From Streptomyces solicavernae (GTDB lineage Bacteria; Actinomycetota; Actinomycetes; Streptomycetales; Streptomycetaceae), in assembly GCF_029968095.1 (NCBI RefSeq), contig NZ_JASCIR010000001.1:434001-498000 (forward strand): 64,000 nt of DNA, in the 5' to 3' direction. The translations under genes and the position numbers were made by a program. A model generated the notes under the pieces. The model saw nothing but the letters and a program-made list of their open reading frames with translations. It was not told the origin of the DNA and ran no database searches. This document shows positions 41,826 through 50,146 of this stretch, one piece after another (positions within the stretch are counted from its first letter, which is position 1; each line of letters begins with the position of its first letter).

Positions 41826-41839
41826 TAGAACGCGTTTCA
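41826..41839. promoter_or_regulatory. KstR-type operator upstream of the FadE26-like gene
   Basis: TAGAACGCGTTTCA fits TnnAACnnGTTnnA exactly and is close to the fuller KstR form (TAGAAC..GTTCTA). It lies 42 nt before the GTG of the acyl-CoA dehydrogenase gene. Confidence 0.6.
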
Positions 41840-42140
41840 AGAATACGGAAGGGGCAGGCTCCACCGGTCAATTCCCTTGCGTACGGCCAAGGTTGGAGCA
41901 ACGGACAGCCCAACTCCCGGGCAGTTACTGTACGTAGTCGGTGCAGATGCCAGCTTCACAGGGCACCGAAGAGGCGACCGCACCGACGGAACACGCTTAC
42001 GAACGCCCTGAGCGGGAATGATGCCTTCGACACCGTCGCGCTTCCCCGGCTGACGGGGGGCCACGGGCGCCGGAGCCTCACTCGGCGCCACACCATTTTC
42101 GTCACTCCTCGTATAAGGAGCTGAGTCTTCCAGGTGGGCC

Positions 42141-42581
42141 ATGAAGTTCTCTGAGCCGGCCTTCGGCCTCCAGCACCGCTCAGTGGGCGAGACGCTCGTG
42201 CTCGTCCTGTACGGCGAGATCGACGCATGGGCCCATCAGGTACTGGCGCCACGCCTGACGGGCCTGCTCGTCGAACTGCCCTGGCGTGAAGTCGTCGTGG
42301 ATCTCCGTCCGGTGACCTTCCTGGACGCGAGCGGGCTGCGGCTGCTCGTCCGGGTCCGACGCCACTGCACGGCACGCGGCGCCCGCGTGCGCCTGGTCCG
42401 CGGCATCCCCCGGGTGCGGCGCGTCCTGCTGCTCACCGGGCTCGAACAGTGCTTCACGGACTGGCAGACACTGCCGCCCGAACTGGACGCGCCACGCGAG
42501 CCGTGCGCGGTGTGCGGCGCGCCCCCGGCGGACGGTTCGGCGGCCCGTACGAGCAACGGGGTGCCCCGCGCCACACCATGA
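42141..42581 (+). CDS. STAS-domain anti-anti-sigma factor-like protein
   Basis: A 146-residue protein with a STAS domain in residues 10-110. The regulatory serine is S64 in FLDASGLRLLVR, the position phosphorylated by anti-sigma kinases in SpoIIAA-type antagonists. The C-terminal 35 residues are disordered with a CAVCG pair. It would bind an anti-sigma factor or kinase and free a sigma factor. It is the last gene before the injection-system operon, separated by a 409-bp leader, so a regulatory tie is possible but not shown. The start ATG 42141 has only AGGTGG upstream; no better in-frame start is present. Confidence 0.8.
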   Translation: MKFSEPAFGLQHRSVGETLVLVLYGEIDAWAHQVLAPRLTGLLVELPWREVVVDLRPVTFLDASGLRLLVRVRRHCTARGARVRLVRGIPRVRRVLLLTGLEQCFTDWQTLPPELDAPREPCAVCGAPPADGSAARTSNGVPRATP

Positions 42582-42990
42582 CGGCACGTCATATACGGGC
42601 CTTCGCTCGGCGCGCTGCGTGTCGGCGCGGTGCGCCGTGTCAACCCCGCCACGCCGACGCACGACCGGCCAACTCTGTTTATCTGCAGCCAAGTTGGGGG
42701 AGTAACGCCTCCGACGCAACTCTTCACACAACCTCCTCCCCAGGTGTCCTGAAGACGCCTTGTTACGTCAACTCCCGGCGCCTAATACTGCGTTCAGCAC
42801 TAGAGCATCAGGAGTCACAAGCGCACAGCTTGGCCCGGTCGGTCGAAACGCCCGGGCACTGACGGGGGAAACTGATCAAGTGCGCGTGTGCCGCGTCCGG
42901 CCAGACGCGGCGGCGCGCGACGTGGTGTCGCATCCCTCTGCCGCCTCTTGGTGCCTGTCAACCGGTGCCTGAGAAGGGATAGGAGGGGGA
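42582..42990 (+). other. Leader/promoter region of the eCIS operon
   Basis: This 409-bp gap holds no long gene. It is less GC-rich in its centre, contains the promoter at 42760-42788 and, further down, a possible 30-codon reading frame (GTG 42880 to stop 42972) with a GGGGGAA ribosome site that ends 18 nt before the sheath gene. Confidence 0.5.
42760..42788 (+). promoter_or_regulatory. Near-consensus sigma-70/HrdB-type promoter for the eCIS operon
   Basis: TTGTTA (42760-42765) and TAATAC (42783-42788) are separated by exactly 17 bp. This is unusually close to the vegetative consensus for such a GC-rich genome, and would give a leader of about 195 nt before the sheath gene. Confidence 0.65.
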
Positions 42991-44856
42991 ATGCCGACGC
43001 ATGCAGTGAGCGCTGCCAAGCCGACGTATCCCGGCGTCTACGTCGAAGAGCTTCCCAGCAGTGCCCGCACCATCTCGACCGTCACGACCTCGGTGACCGC
43101 GTTCGTGGGACACACCCGGCGCGGCCCGCTCAACGAGCCGGTGCGTATCACCAGCTTCGCCGAGTTCGAACGCCGCTTCGGCGGCCTGAGCTCGCAGAGC
43201 GCCGTCGGCTACGCGGTGCACCAGTTCTTCGGCAACGGCGGCACCGTCGCCGTGATCGTCCGCGTGGCCAAGGCCCGCACCGGCAAGGCGGCCTGCGTCA
43301 CCCTGGAGTCCACCGAGGGCAAGAGCGAGTGCCCCGTCCTCGAAGTGCACGCCAAGGAACCCGGCGTCTGGGGCAACGGCCTGCGCGCCGCCGTCGACTA
43401 CGACACGCCCAACCCCGAGGAGACGTTCAACCTGCGCGTGTACGACGCGCGCGGCGGCGCCCGCGAGGCCTTCACCGGCCTCTCCATGGACGCCGCGCAC
43501 GGCCGGTACGCACCCACGGTGATCAACTCCGGCTCCCGGCTGATCCGCGTGGAGGCCGTCGGCGAGGGCCGGCCCGACCCCTCGGGCACCGTCTCCAAGC
43601 TGTTCGGCCACGAACTCCCGGACCTGGCCGTCGACCTGACGGTGAAGATCGGCGAGGTGGAGCGCGAGTTCACGCTGTACGACCCGGACGCCGACGGCGA
43701 GGCGCCGTGCACCGTCACCGAGCTCGCCCAGCTCCTGGAGCGCAAGCTGCGCGCCCTGCCCGACGCCCCCGGCAAGCATGCCTTCGCGGGCGTCGAGGTC
43801 ACTCCGTTCGGCAACCGCATCCAGGTCGTCGCGGGCTCCACCGCCCCGGACGACGTGGTCCGCTTCGTCGGCGAGTGCGCCAACGACCTGGGCCTCGAAG
43901 CCTCCGTCAACCCGCCGGTGTTCCCCCTTGAGGGCGGCGAGGACGGCGACCCGCCCGGGCCGCGCGACCTCATCGGCAGCGAGTCCGGCAAGACCGGCAT
44001 CCAGGCCCTGCGCGACGCGGACGACGTCAACCTGCTCGTGCTGCCGGAGCTGGCCGCGTACGAGTCCGTCGAGGACATGATCACCGTCGTCTCGGCGGCC
44101 CAGCGGCTCTGCCAGGAGCGGCGGATCTTCCTGCTCGTCGACGCGCCCGGCACCTGGGTCAGCGTCGACACCGCGCGCGCCGGTCTCGCCGCGTTCGAGC
44201 CGGTCCGCGGCAACCACGCGGGCCTGTACTTCCCGCACATCCAGGTCACCGACCCGCTCACCGGCCGCCTCCGCTCCTTCCCGCCGTCCGGCGCCCTCGC
44301 GGGCGTGTTCGCGCGTACGGACGCGGAGCGCGGCGTGTGGAAGGCGCCGGCCGGCACCGATGCGCGGCTCGCGGGCGTGCACTCGCTTGACGTCAAGCTC
44401 ACCGACCGGGAGAACGGCCTGCTCAACCCGCTCGGTGTGAACTGCCTGCGGACCTTCCCGATGGCCGGCCCGCTGGTCTGGGGCTCGCGCACCCTCGAAG
44501 GCTCCGACGCGCTGGACAGCGAGTGGCAGTACGTGCCGGTGCGGCGGCTCGCGCTGCACGTCGAGGAGAGCCTGCACCGCGGACTGCAATGGGTGGTGTT
44601 CGAGCCGAACGACGAGAACCTGTGGCAGCAGATCCGCCTCAGCGCCTCCTCGTATCTGCACAACCTGTTCCGGCAGGGCGCCTTCAAGGGCGGCACGCCG
44701 CGCGAGGCGTACTTCGTCAAGTGCGACCACGACACGACGACGGACGAGGACATCGCCAACGGAGTGGTGAACGTGCTGGTCGGCATCGCGCCGGTGAAGC
44801 CCGCCGAGTTCGTGATCGTCAAACTCCAGCAGACGGCCGGCCAGTTCGCGCTCTGA
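42991..44856 (+). CDS. cis2: Contractile sheath protein of eCIS
   Basis: A 621-residue phage tail sheath-family protein. It starts PTYPGVYVEELPSSARTISTV, the standard N-terminal sheath arm, followed by TSVTAFVGHTRRGPLNEPVRITSF. The C-terminal sheath domain (LNPLGVNCLRTFPMAGPLVWGSRTLEGSDALDSEWQYVPVRR and VFEPNDENLWQQIRLSASSYL) is the most conserved block and is complete. It polymerises around the inner tube and contracts to drive it outward. It is the first structural gene of the operon, preceded by GGAGGGGGA directly before the ATG, a very strong ribosome site as fits a highly needed subunit. Confidence 0.96.
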   Translation: MPTHAVSAAKPTYPGVYVEELPSSARTISTVTTSVTAFVGHTRRGPLNEPVRITSFAEFERRFGGLSSQSAVGYAVHQFFGNGGTVAVIVRVAKARTGKAACVTLESTEGKSECPVLEVHAKEPGVWGNGLRAAVDYDTPNPEETFNLRVYDARGGAREAFTGLSMDAAHGRYAPTVINSGSRLIRVEAVGEGRPDPSGTVSKLFGHELPDLAVDLTVKIGEVEREFTLYDPDADGEAPCTVTELAQLLERKLRALPDAPGKHAFAGVEVTPFGNRIQVVAGSTAPDDVVRFVGECANDLGLEASVNPPVFPLEGGEDGDPPGPRDLIGSESGKTGIQALRDADDVNLLVLPELAAYESVEDMITVVSAAQRLCQERRIFLLVDAPGTWVSVDTARAGLAAFEPVRGNHAGLYFPHIQVTDPLTGRLRSFPPSGALAGVFARTDAERGVWKAPAGTDARLAGVHSLDVKLTDRENGLLNPLGVNCLRTFPMAGPLVWGSRTLEGSDALDSEWQYVPVRRLALHVEESLHRGLQWVVFEPNDENLWQQIRLSASSYLHNLFRQGAFKGGTPREAYFVKCDHDTTTDEDIANGVVNVLVGIAPVKPAEFVIVKLQQTAGQFAL

Positions 44857-44877
44857 GCCAGACCGAGAAGGAATCCG

Positions 44878-45402
44878 ATGCCTGAGTTCACAGTCAACGC
44901 CCAACGCTTCGACCCGTACAAGAACTTCAAGTTCCTGGTCCTGTGGGACGGTCGGACGGTCGCGGGCATCAGCAAGATCAGCCCGCTGAAGCGCACCACC
45001 GAGGTCGTCAAGCACCGGCACGGCGGCGACCCCAGCTCGCCGCGGAAGTCGCCGGGCCGCTCCGAGTTCGAGGGCGTCACCCTGGAGCGCGGTGTCACGC
45101 ACGACCCGGAGTTCGACCGCTGGGCCAACAAGGTGTGGCAGGTCGGCGCCGGGCTCGGCTCCGAGGTGTCGCTCGCCGACTTCCGCAAGGACCTCGTCAT
45201 CCAGGTCCTCAACGAAGCCGGTCAGGTCGCCGTCTCGCACAAGCTGTACCGCAGCTGGCCGAGCGAGTACCAGGTCCTCGGCGAGATGGACGCCAACGCC
45301 AACGCGGTGGCGATCCAGTCGCTGAAGCTGGAGTGCGAGGGCTGGGAACGGGACTACGAAGTCCCAGAACCGCAGGAGCCCTCCTTCCTCAACCCGGCCT
45401 GA
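44878..45402 (+). CDS. cis1: Inner tube protein of eCIS (Hcp/gp19-like)
   Basis: A 174-residue T4 gp19-family tube protein. It opens DPYKNFKFLVLWDGRTVAGISKISPLKRTTEV and ends with LKLECEGWERDYEVPEPQEPSF, both typical of this family. The protein stacks into the hexameric inner tube. It follows the sheath gene by 21 nt with GAGAAGGA before the ATG. The sheath-then-tube order is that seen in other Streptomyces systems. There is a single tube gene here; a second distal tube copy may be beyond the window. Confidence 0.95.
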   Translation: MPEFTVNAQRFDPYKNFKFLVLWDGRTVAGISKISPLKRTTEVVKHRHGGDPSSPRKSPGRSEFEGVTLERGVTHDPEFDRWANKVWQVGAGLGSEVSLADFRKDLVIQVLNEAGQVAVSHKLYRSWPSEYQVLGEMDANANAVAIQSLKLECEGWERDYEVPEPQEPSFLNPA

Positions 45403-45472
45403 TCCAGGGCCGGTTGAGGTTCGAGGGGAACGGCACGTTCGGGGCGACGCGGCATAGGAAACGGGGGCGGGC

Positions 45473-46204
45473 ATGGCGAGCACACAGGCCGCCGACCTCC
45501 TGGCCACCTGGGAGGCCGGGCTCGGGCAGGACGGCTTCGGCCGCGCCCTGCTCCTGCACCGCACCGCGCGCCCGGAACTCGCGGGCGACGGCGGGGCGCA
45601 CCTCGCGCTCCCCGTCGGCGCCCGCGAGGCCGACCTGTTCGCGCTGCGCCGCGCCCTGTTCGGGGACCGGATGCAGGTGCGGCTCGACTGCTCCGCGTGC
45701 GGCGAGGACCTCGAATTCGAGCTGGACGCCGGGGAGTTCGCGCGCTCCCTGGCCCCGGTCGAGTCCAAGGTGCTGCGCGTGGCCGAGGACTCCTGGCAGG
45801 TGGAGTTCCGGCCGCCGACCGTCGCCGACCTGGCCGCGGCGGCCCGGCGGCCCGATGCGCGGCGCGCCCTGCTGCACGCCTGCGTGACGGCGGTCGTACG
45901 CGACGGGGAACCCCAGCCCGTCGACGCGCTGCCCGAAGCCCTTGAGCGGCGCGTCGCCGAGGCCGCCGAAGCCGCCGACCCGGCCGCCGACGTCAACCTC
46001 ACCATCAGCTGCCCCGACTGCGCCACCGCCACCCGCGCCGAACTCGACATCGCCTCCTACCTGTGGACCGAACTGGACGCCTGGGCCCGCGACGTCCTGC
46101 TCGACGTCCACCTCCTCGCCACCGCCTACGGCTGGAGCGAACCCCAGATCCTGGCGCTCAGCCCGCTGCGGCGCCGCTACTACCTGGAGCTGTGTGCACC
46201 ATGA
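45473..46204 (+). CDS. eCIS baseplate-associated protein with two zinc-ribbon-like CxxC pairs
   Basis: A 243-residue protein. Two CxxC pairs, CSACGEDLEFEL near residue 77 and CPDCATATRAELD near residue 183, probably bind one zinc ion. The C-terminal block ATAYGWSEPQILALSPLRRRYYLELC is the conserved end of a family found in contractile systems (T4 gp26-like baseplate/tail assembly chaperones). Its role is likely in baseplate assembly. The next gene overlaps by 4 nt (ATGA). I am confident it belongs to the operon; the exact particle position is not known from sequence. Confidence 0.75.
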   Translation: MASTQAADLLATWEAGLGQDGFGRALLLHRTARPELAGDGGAHLALPVGAREADLFALRRALFGDRMQVRLDCSACGEDLEFELDAGEFARSLAPVESKVLRVAEDSWQVEFRPPTVADLAAAARRPDARRALLHACVTAVVRDGEPQPVDALPEALERRVAEAAEAADPAADVNLTISCPDCATATRAELDIASYLWTELDAWARDVLLDVHLLATAYGWSEPQILALSPLRRRYYLELCAP

Positions 46205-46947
46205 CCGACTCCACCGGGGCAGCGCCCGACCCCGGCCCCGACTTCCTCGACCGGCTGCTCGCCCGGCACCGGCCGGCCGCCCCGGCGCGCCCCGGTGTCG
46301 CCCGCGTCCAGCCGCGCCTGGCCGGACCGTTCGAGCGCGTCGAGGCGGTACGCGGGCCCGCGGAGGAGCCGGAGGGCACGGCACCTCTGTGGCCGACGAC
46401 AAGACATCAACCCGCTTCTTCCGAAGGGGAGTTGGGTCCCTCCGTGCCCGAGGTGCGGCGGCTCACCGAGCGGGAGCGGACCGTCGTACGCACCGAACGC
46501 GAGCCCGCGACCGAGCAGCCGCAGGGGCCGCGTCCGGCACTCCCCGCTCCCCCGGCGGCCCCGCTGCTTCGGCCCGCCGCGGCCGCCGCGCCCCGGCTGC
46601 GGCCCGCACCCGACGCGACACGCCGTACGGACCGCGACGGCGCGCCCGCGGCACAACGCGACACGCCCGCGGCGCCCAGCACCCCGGCGGCGGACGGCGC
46701 CGCCGCGCCCGGACCGGCGGCTCCCCTGCGCCCGAGCGGCATGGACACGGCGGCGGCGCGCGAGGCCGTGCGGCAGAGCGGCGCGCGGCGCCGGGGGCAG
46801 CCTCCGGAGCAGGTGGTGCAGGTACAGATCGGCCGGCTTGAGGTCACGTCGGCCGGCCAGTCGCCCGCCCCTCGCCGCCCGGCCGCGCGGGAGCGACGCG
46901 AGGCGACGGTGAGCCTCTCCGACTACCTGGCACGGGGGCGCGAGTGA
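46201..46947 (+). CDS. eCIS conserved protein of unknown function, disordered
   Basis: A 248-residue protein that is mostly Pro/Ala/Arg-rich and disordered. A conserved module remains at the C-terminus, VVQVQIGRLEVTSAG followed by ATVSLSDYLARGRE, which recurs in eCIS operons at the same place after the zinc-ribbon protein. It starts at an ATG overlapping the previous stop (ATGA), so translation is coupled. It may be a flexible connector or assembly factor. No enzymatic motif is visible. Confidence 0.7.
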   Translation: MTDSTGAAPDPGPDFLDRLLARHRPAAPARPGVARVQPRLAGPFERVEAVRGPAEEPEGTAPLWPTTRHQPASSEGELGPSVPEVRRLTERERTVVRTEREPATEQPQGPRPALPAPPAAPLLRPAAAAAPRLRPAPDATRRTDRDGAPAAQRDTPAAPSTPAADGAAAPGPAAPLRPSGMDTAAAREAVRQSGARRRGQPPEQVVQVQIGRLEVTSAGQSPAPRRPAARERREATVSLSDYLARGRE

Positions 46948-47026
46948 ACGACGACGCACACCAGGAACGACCCGTACGACGCACGGTGGAATCCGTAGGG
47001 CACGAGGGACGCGAGGAACCGACCCC

Positions 47027-48043
47027 ATGAGCAACGCACTGGCCATCGCCCACGTCACCCAGGCCCTCGCCCTGCTCATCGAGGCCAACCTGCAGCCCGA
47101 GATCGACATGGCCGTGAAGGTCGAGCCGCGCAAACCCCCGGCCGACCCGCCGGCCGAGCCGACGATCACCGTGTTCCCGTACCAGGTCACGCCCAACACC
47201 TCGCAGCGCAACAACGACCTGCCCACCCGGTCGTCGGATGGCACGCTGCTGGGGCGCCCGGCCGCCGCGCTCGACGTGCACTTCCTGATCAGCGCGTACG
47301 GCGAGGAGAGCGAACTCGTCGGACAGCGGCTGATCGGCTCGGTGGTCCGGACGCTGCACGAGATACCCGTGCTGCCCGCGGACGTCATCGAACTCGCCGG
47401 AGAACGCCCGTACTTGACCGGCAGCGATCTGGCCGAGGCGGTGCAGCGGGTACGGTTCACGCCCACGGTCATGGACATCGACGAGACGTCGAAGCTGTGG
47501 GGCATGCTGCACCAGACGCCGTACACGCTTTCCGTGGCGTACCAGGCCGCGCTGGTCTTCATCGAGGGGCGCGAAGTGCCCGAGCCGGCGCGGCCGGTGG
47601 AGCGGCACACGGTCCGCGTGGCGCCGTTCGGCGCGCCGGGCGCGCCGCAGCGGCCGGGGGCTTCCGGGTCGCCTGCCGGGTCGCCTGCCGGGCCGACTTC
47701 CGGGCCTGCTTCCGGGCCTGCTTCCGGGCCTGCAGCCGCCGACGCGCCCGAGGCCGGGGTTCCCGGGGGCTCCGTGGACGCGTCCGACACGCCCAAGGAG
47801 GCTCCGGCCAAGGCTGACGCTTCGAAGAAGGCTCCGGCCGAGGTCGAGGCCGAGGCTGATGCTGATGCTGATGCTCCGGCGAAGGGCCCGGCCAAGGCTG
47901 GTGCTCCTCCGGTCAAGCGGTCGGCGAAGAAGACCGCTTCCTCTTCCCGAAGGTCCGGCGGTTCTCGTACGTCCGGCACATCTCGTACCCCCCGAAGCCG
48001 CAAGCGCGCGCAGCCCGGCACGGACACGGACACGGAGAGCTGA
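47027..48043 (+). CDS. DUF4255 (Pvc16_N) cap/terminator protein of eCIS
   Basis: A 338-residue protein. Residues 1-195 form the DUF4255 domain (SNALAIAHVTQALALLIEAN; ITVFPYQVTPNTSQRNNDLP; LHEIPVLPADVIELAGERPYLTG), the N-terminal part of Afp16/Pvc16-type caps that end the tube and sheath at the distal tip. The remaining 140 residues are low complexity: a GSPAG/SGPA repeat block, an acidic EADADADA patch, then a basic KRSAKKTASSSRRSGG tail resembling histone H1-type tails. The tail is unlike the compact homologues and could bind nucleic acid or an anchor. The gene follows a 79-bp gap. Confidence 0.85.
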   Translation: MSNALAIAHVTQALALLIEANLQPEIDMAVKVEPRKPPADPPAEPTITVFPYQVTPNTSQRNNDLPTRSSDGTLLGRPAAALDVHFLISAYGEESELVGQRLIGSVVRTLHEIPVLPADVIELAGERPYLTGSDLAEAVQRVRFTPTVMDIDETSKLWGMLHQTPYTLSVAYQAALVFIEGREVPEPARPVERHTVRVAPFGAPGAPQRPGASGSPAGSPAGPTSGPASGPASGPAAADAPEAGVPGGSVDASDTPKEAPAKADASKKAPAEVEAEADADADAPAKGPAKAGAPPVKRSAKKTASSSRRSGGSRTSGTSRTPRSRKRAQPGTDTDTES

Positions 48044-48052
48044 GGCGGCGGC

Positions 48053-50146
48053 GTGGCGACTTCCGGGGCAGGTGAGGACATGGCGGCGGGCGGCAGCGGC
48101 GACGCGGCCCACATACGCGGCGGCGGCGCGCTGCCGCTGTCCGCCGAGATCGCCCGCGTGCTGGCGCGCGTCGACGCGCACGCGGAGCGCGCGAGCGGCG
48201 GCGACACGCGGGAGGGCAAGGGCCGGACCGGCGAGCCCACCGACACCCCGCTCCCCGACACCCCGCGCCCCGACACCCCGCGCCCCGAAACGGCCCCCAC
48301 CAGCGGCTCGCTCCCCGAAACCGCCCCCTCCGGCGGCTCCGCCCCGCTCACCGCACTCGCCGCCTGCTTCGGTCTGTCCGCCTTCGAGCGGGACCTCGTA
48401 CTCCTCACCGCCGCGCAGGAGCTGGACCCGACCGCGGCCGCCCGGTGTGCCGCCGCGAGCGGGGATCCGGAGCGGGCGTACCCGACGTACTCGCTCGCGC
48501 TCGCCGCGCTCGCGGAGCCGCACTGGAGCGCGCTGACCCCGGTGGCGCCGCTGCGCCGCTGGCGCCTCCTGGACCTGGAGGACGAGACCCGCCTCACCAC
48601 CTCCCGGCTTCGCCTCGACGAGCGCATCCTGCACTTCCTGCTCGACTCGCCGTACCTGGACGCCCGGCTGCACGGCCAGCTGCGCCGCGCCCCGGTGCCG
48701 GACCTGCTGCCGCCCTCGTACGACCTGGCCGCGAACCGGCTCTCCGGGGCGTGGACGGCGGGGGCGCGGCCCGACACGCCGATGCTCGTCGAGCTGGTCG
48801 GCGGGGACCTGCGCAGCCGCGCCGACATCGCCGCGGCGGCGGCCGCCCGTTCGGGGCTCGGCCTGTACGCGATGGCCGCCGACGACATCCCGACCGATCC
48901 CGCCGAGCGCGACCGGCTCGCCCGGCTGTGGCAGCGCGAGGCGATCCTGCTGCCCGCCGCGCTGCTCGTCGAGGTCGGCGACCTTGACCGGGACCAGCAC
49001 GCGGCGACCGACGCGTTCCTCGCGGGCGCGGCCGTGCCGACGGTCGTGTCCAGCCCCGACCCGCGCCGCACGGACCGGGCGCGCGGCGAGCGCGTGACCG
49101 TGCCGCACTTGGACGACGAGGAGCAGCTCGGCCTGTGGTCGGGCGCGTTCGAGGGGGTGGCGGACCTCGACGAGCACGAGCTGCGGTCCCTGGTCGCCCA
49201 GTTCCAGCTGCCGCCGCACGTCGTCCGGACGGCCGCGTCAATCGTGGCCCGCGACACGCCGGGGATGGCCGGGGACGACGAGACCGACCCGGCGCGACTC
49301 GCCTGGCGCGCCGCGCTCGACGAGGCCCGGGTCGGGATGGACGAGCTCGGCCGCCGTATCGAACCCGGGGCGGGCTGGGGCGACCTGGTGCTGCACGAGC
49401 GGCAGACCGGCGTGCTGCGGGAGATCGTGGCCCACGTACGGCAGCGGGCGACCGTGCACCAGGAGTGGGGTTTCGCGGCGACGCTGCGGCGCGGTCTCGG
49501 CGTGACGGCCCTGTTCGCGGGCGGTTCGGGCACCGGCAAGACCCTCGCCGCCGAGGTGATGGCGAAGGAGCTGGGCCTCGACCTGTTCGTCATCGACCTG
49601 TCGCAGGTGGTGTCGAAGTACATCGGCGAGACGGAGAAGAACCTGCGGAAGGTCTTCGACGCGGCCGAACGCGGCGGCGCGCTCCTCCTGTTCGACGAGG
49701 CCGACGCGCTGTTCGGCAAGCGCAGCGAGGTCAAGGACAGCCACGACCGGTACGCGAACCTGGAGGTCAGCTACCTCCTGATGCGCATGGAGGCGTACCG
49801 GGGCCTGGCGATCCTCACCACCAACATGAAGAAGGCCCTGGACACCGCGTTCATGCGCCGCATCCGCTTCGTGGTCGACTTCCCGTTCCCCGCCGAGCAC
49901 GAGCGCGCGGAGATCTGGCGCCGGGTGCTTCCGCCGCAGACCCCGACGAAGGGCATCGACCCGGACCTCCTCGCCCAACTCACCGTCGCGGGCGGCTCGA
50001 TCCGCAACATCGCCCTGTCCGGCGCGTTCCTCGCCGCCGAGGAGGGCGACCGGCTGCAGATGCGGCACATGCTGGCGGCGGCCCGTACGGAGTACCTGAA
50101 ACTGGAGCGCTCCTTGACGCCGACGGAGGTCCGCGGATGGGTGTGA
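48053..50146 (+). CDS. cis15: AAA+ ATPase of eCIS
   Basis: A 697-residue ATPase. The N-terminal 430 residues include a repeat-rich disordered section (PDTPRPDTPRPET near 65-80) and the eCIS-specific helical domain (ACFGLSAFERDLVLLTAAQELDP). The AAA+ core near residues 445-690 shows the Walker A GGSGTGKTLAA (about 489-499), Walker B LLLFDEADALFGKRSEV, an arginine-finger area DTAFMRRIRFVVDFPFP, and sensor 2 in GGSIRNIALSGAF. The family member Afp15/Pvc15 is required for particle assembly or effector loading. GTG 48053 is taken as start, though ATG 48080 is equally possible. Its end overlaps the next gene. Confidence 0.92.
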   Translation: MATSGAGEDMAAGGSGDAAHIRGGGALPLSAEIARVLARVDAHAERASGGDTREGKGRTGEPTDTPLPDTPRPDTPRPETAPTSGSLPETAPSGGSAPLTALAACFGLSAFERDLVLLTAAQELDPTAAARCAAASGDPERAYPTYSLALAALAEPHWSALTPVAPLRRWRLLDLEDETRLTTSRLRLDERILHFLLDSPYLDARLHGQLRRAPVPDLLPPSYDLAANRLSGAWTAGARPDTPMLVELVGGDLRSRADIAAAAAARSGLGLYAMAADDIPTDPAERDRLARLWQREAILLPAALLVEVGDLDRDQHAATDAFLAGAAVPTVVSSPDPRRTDRARGERVTVPHLDDEEQLGLWSGAFEGVADLDEHELRSLVAQFQLPPHVVRTAASIVARDTPGMAGDDETDPARLAWRAALDEARVGMDELGRRIEPGAGWGDLVLHERQTGVLREIVAHVRQRATVHQEWGFAATLRRGLGVTALFAGGSGTGKTLAAEVMAKELGLDLFVIDLSQVVSKYIGETEKNLRKVFDAAERGGALLLFDEADALFGKRSEVKDSHDRYANLEVSYLLMRMEAYRGLAILTTNMKKALDTAFMRRIRFVVDFPFPAEHERAEIWRRVLPPQTPTKGIDPDLLAQLTVAGGSIRNIALSGAFLAAEEGDRLQMRHMLAAARTEYLKLERSLTPTEVRGWV

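Noticed and set aside
41967..42101. Short minus-strand frame (MVWRRVRLRRPW) behind a good AGGAG
   Set aside because: Arg-rich, no similarity I can recognise, and lies opposite the STAS leader; kept out for lack of support.
41837..42142. Minus-strand frame starting MAHLEDSAPYTRSDE in the gap before the STAS gene
   Set aside because: Amino-acid mix looks plausible at first but its start overlaps the STAS start and there is no ribosome site or recognisable domain.
42958..46050. Long minus-strand frame opposite the sheath and tube genes
   Set aside because: Antisense shadow; the plus strand holds clear sheath and tube families.
46180..49734. 1184-codon minus-strand frame opposite the cap and ATPase genes
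   Set aside because: Low-complexity Ser/Arg/Ala sequence and the plus strand encodes DUF4255 and AAA+ domains.
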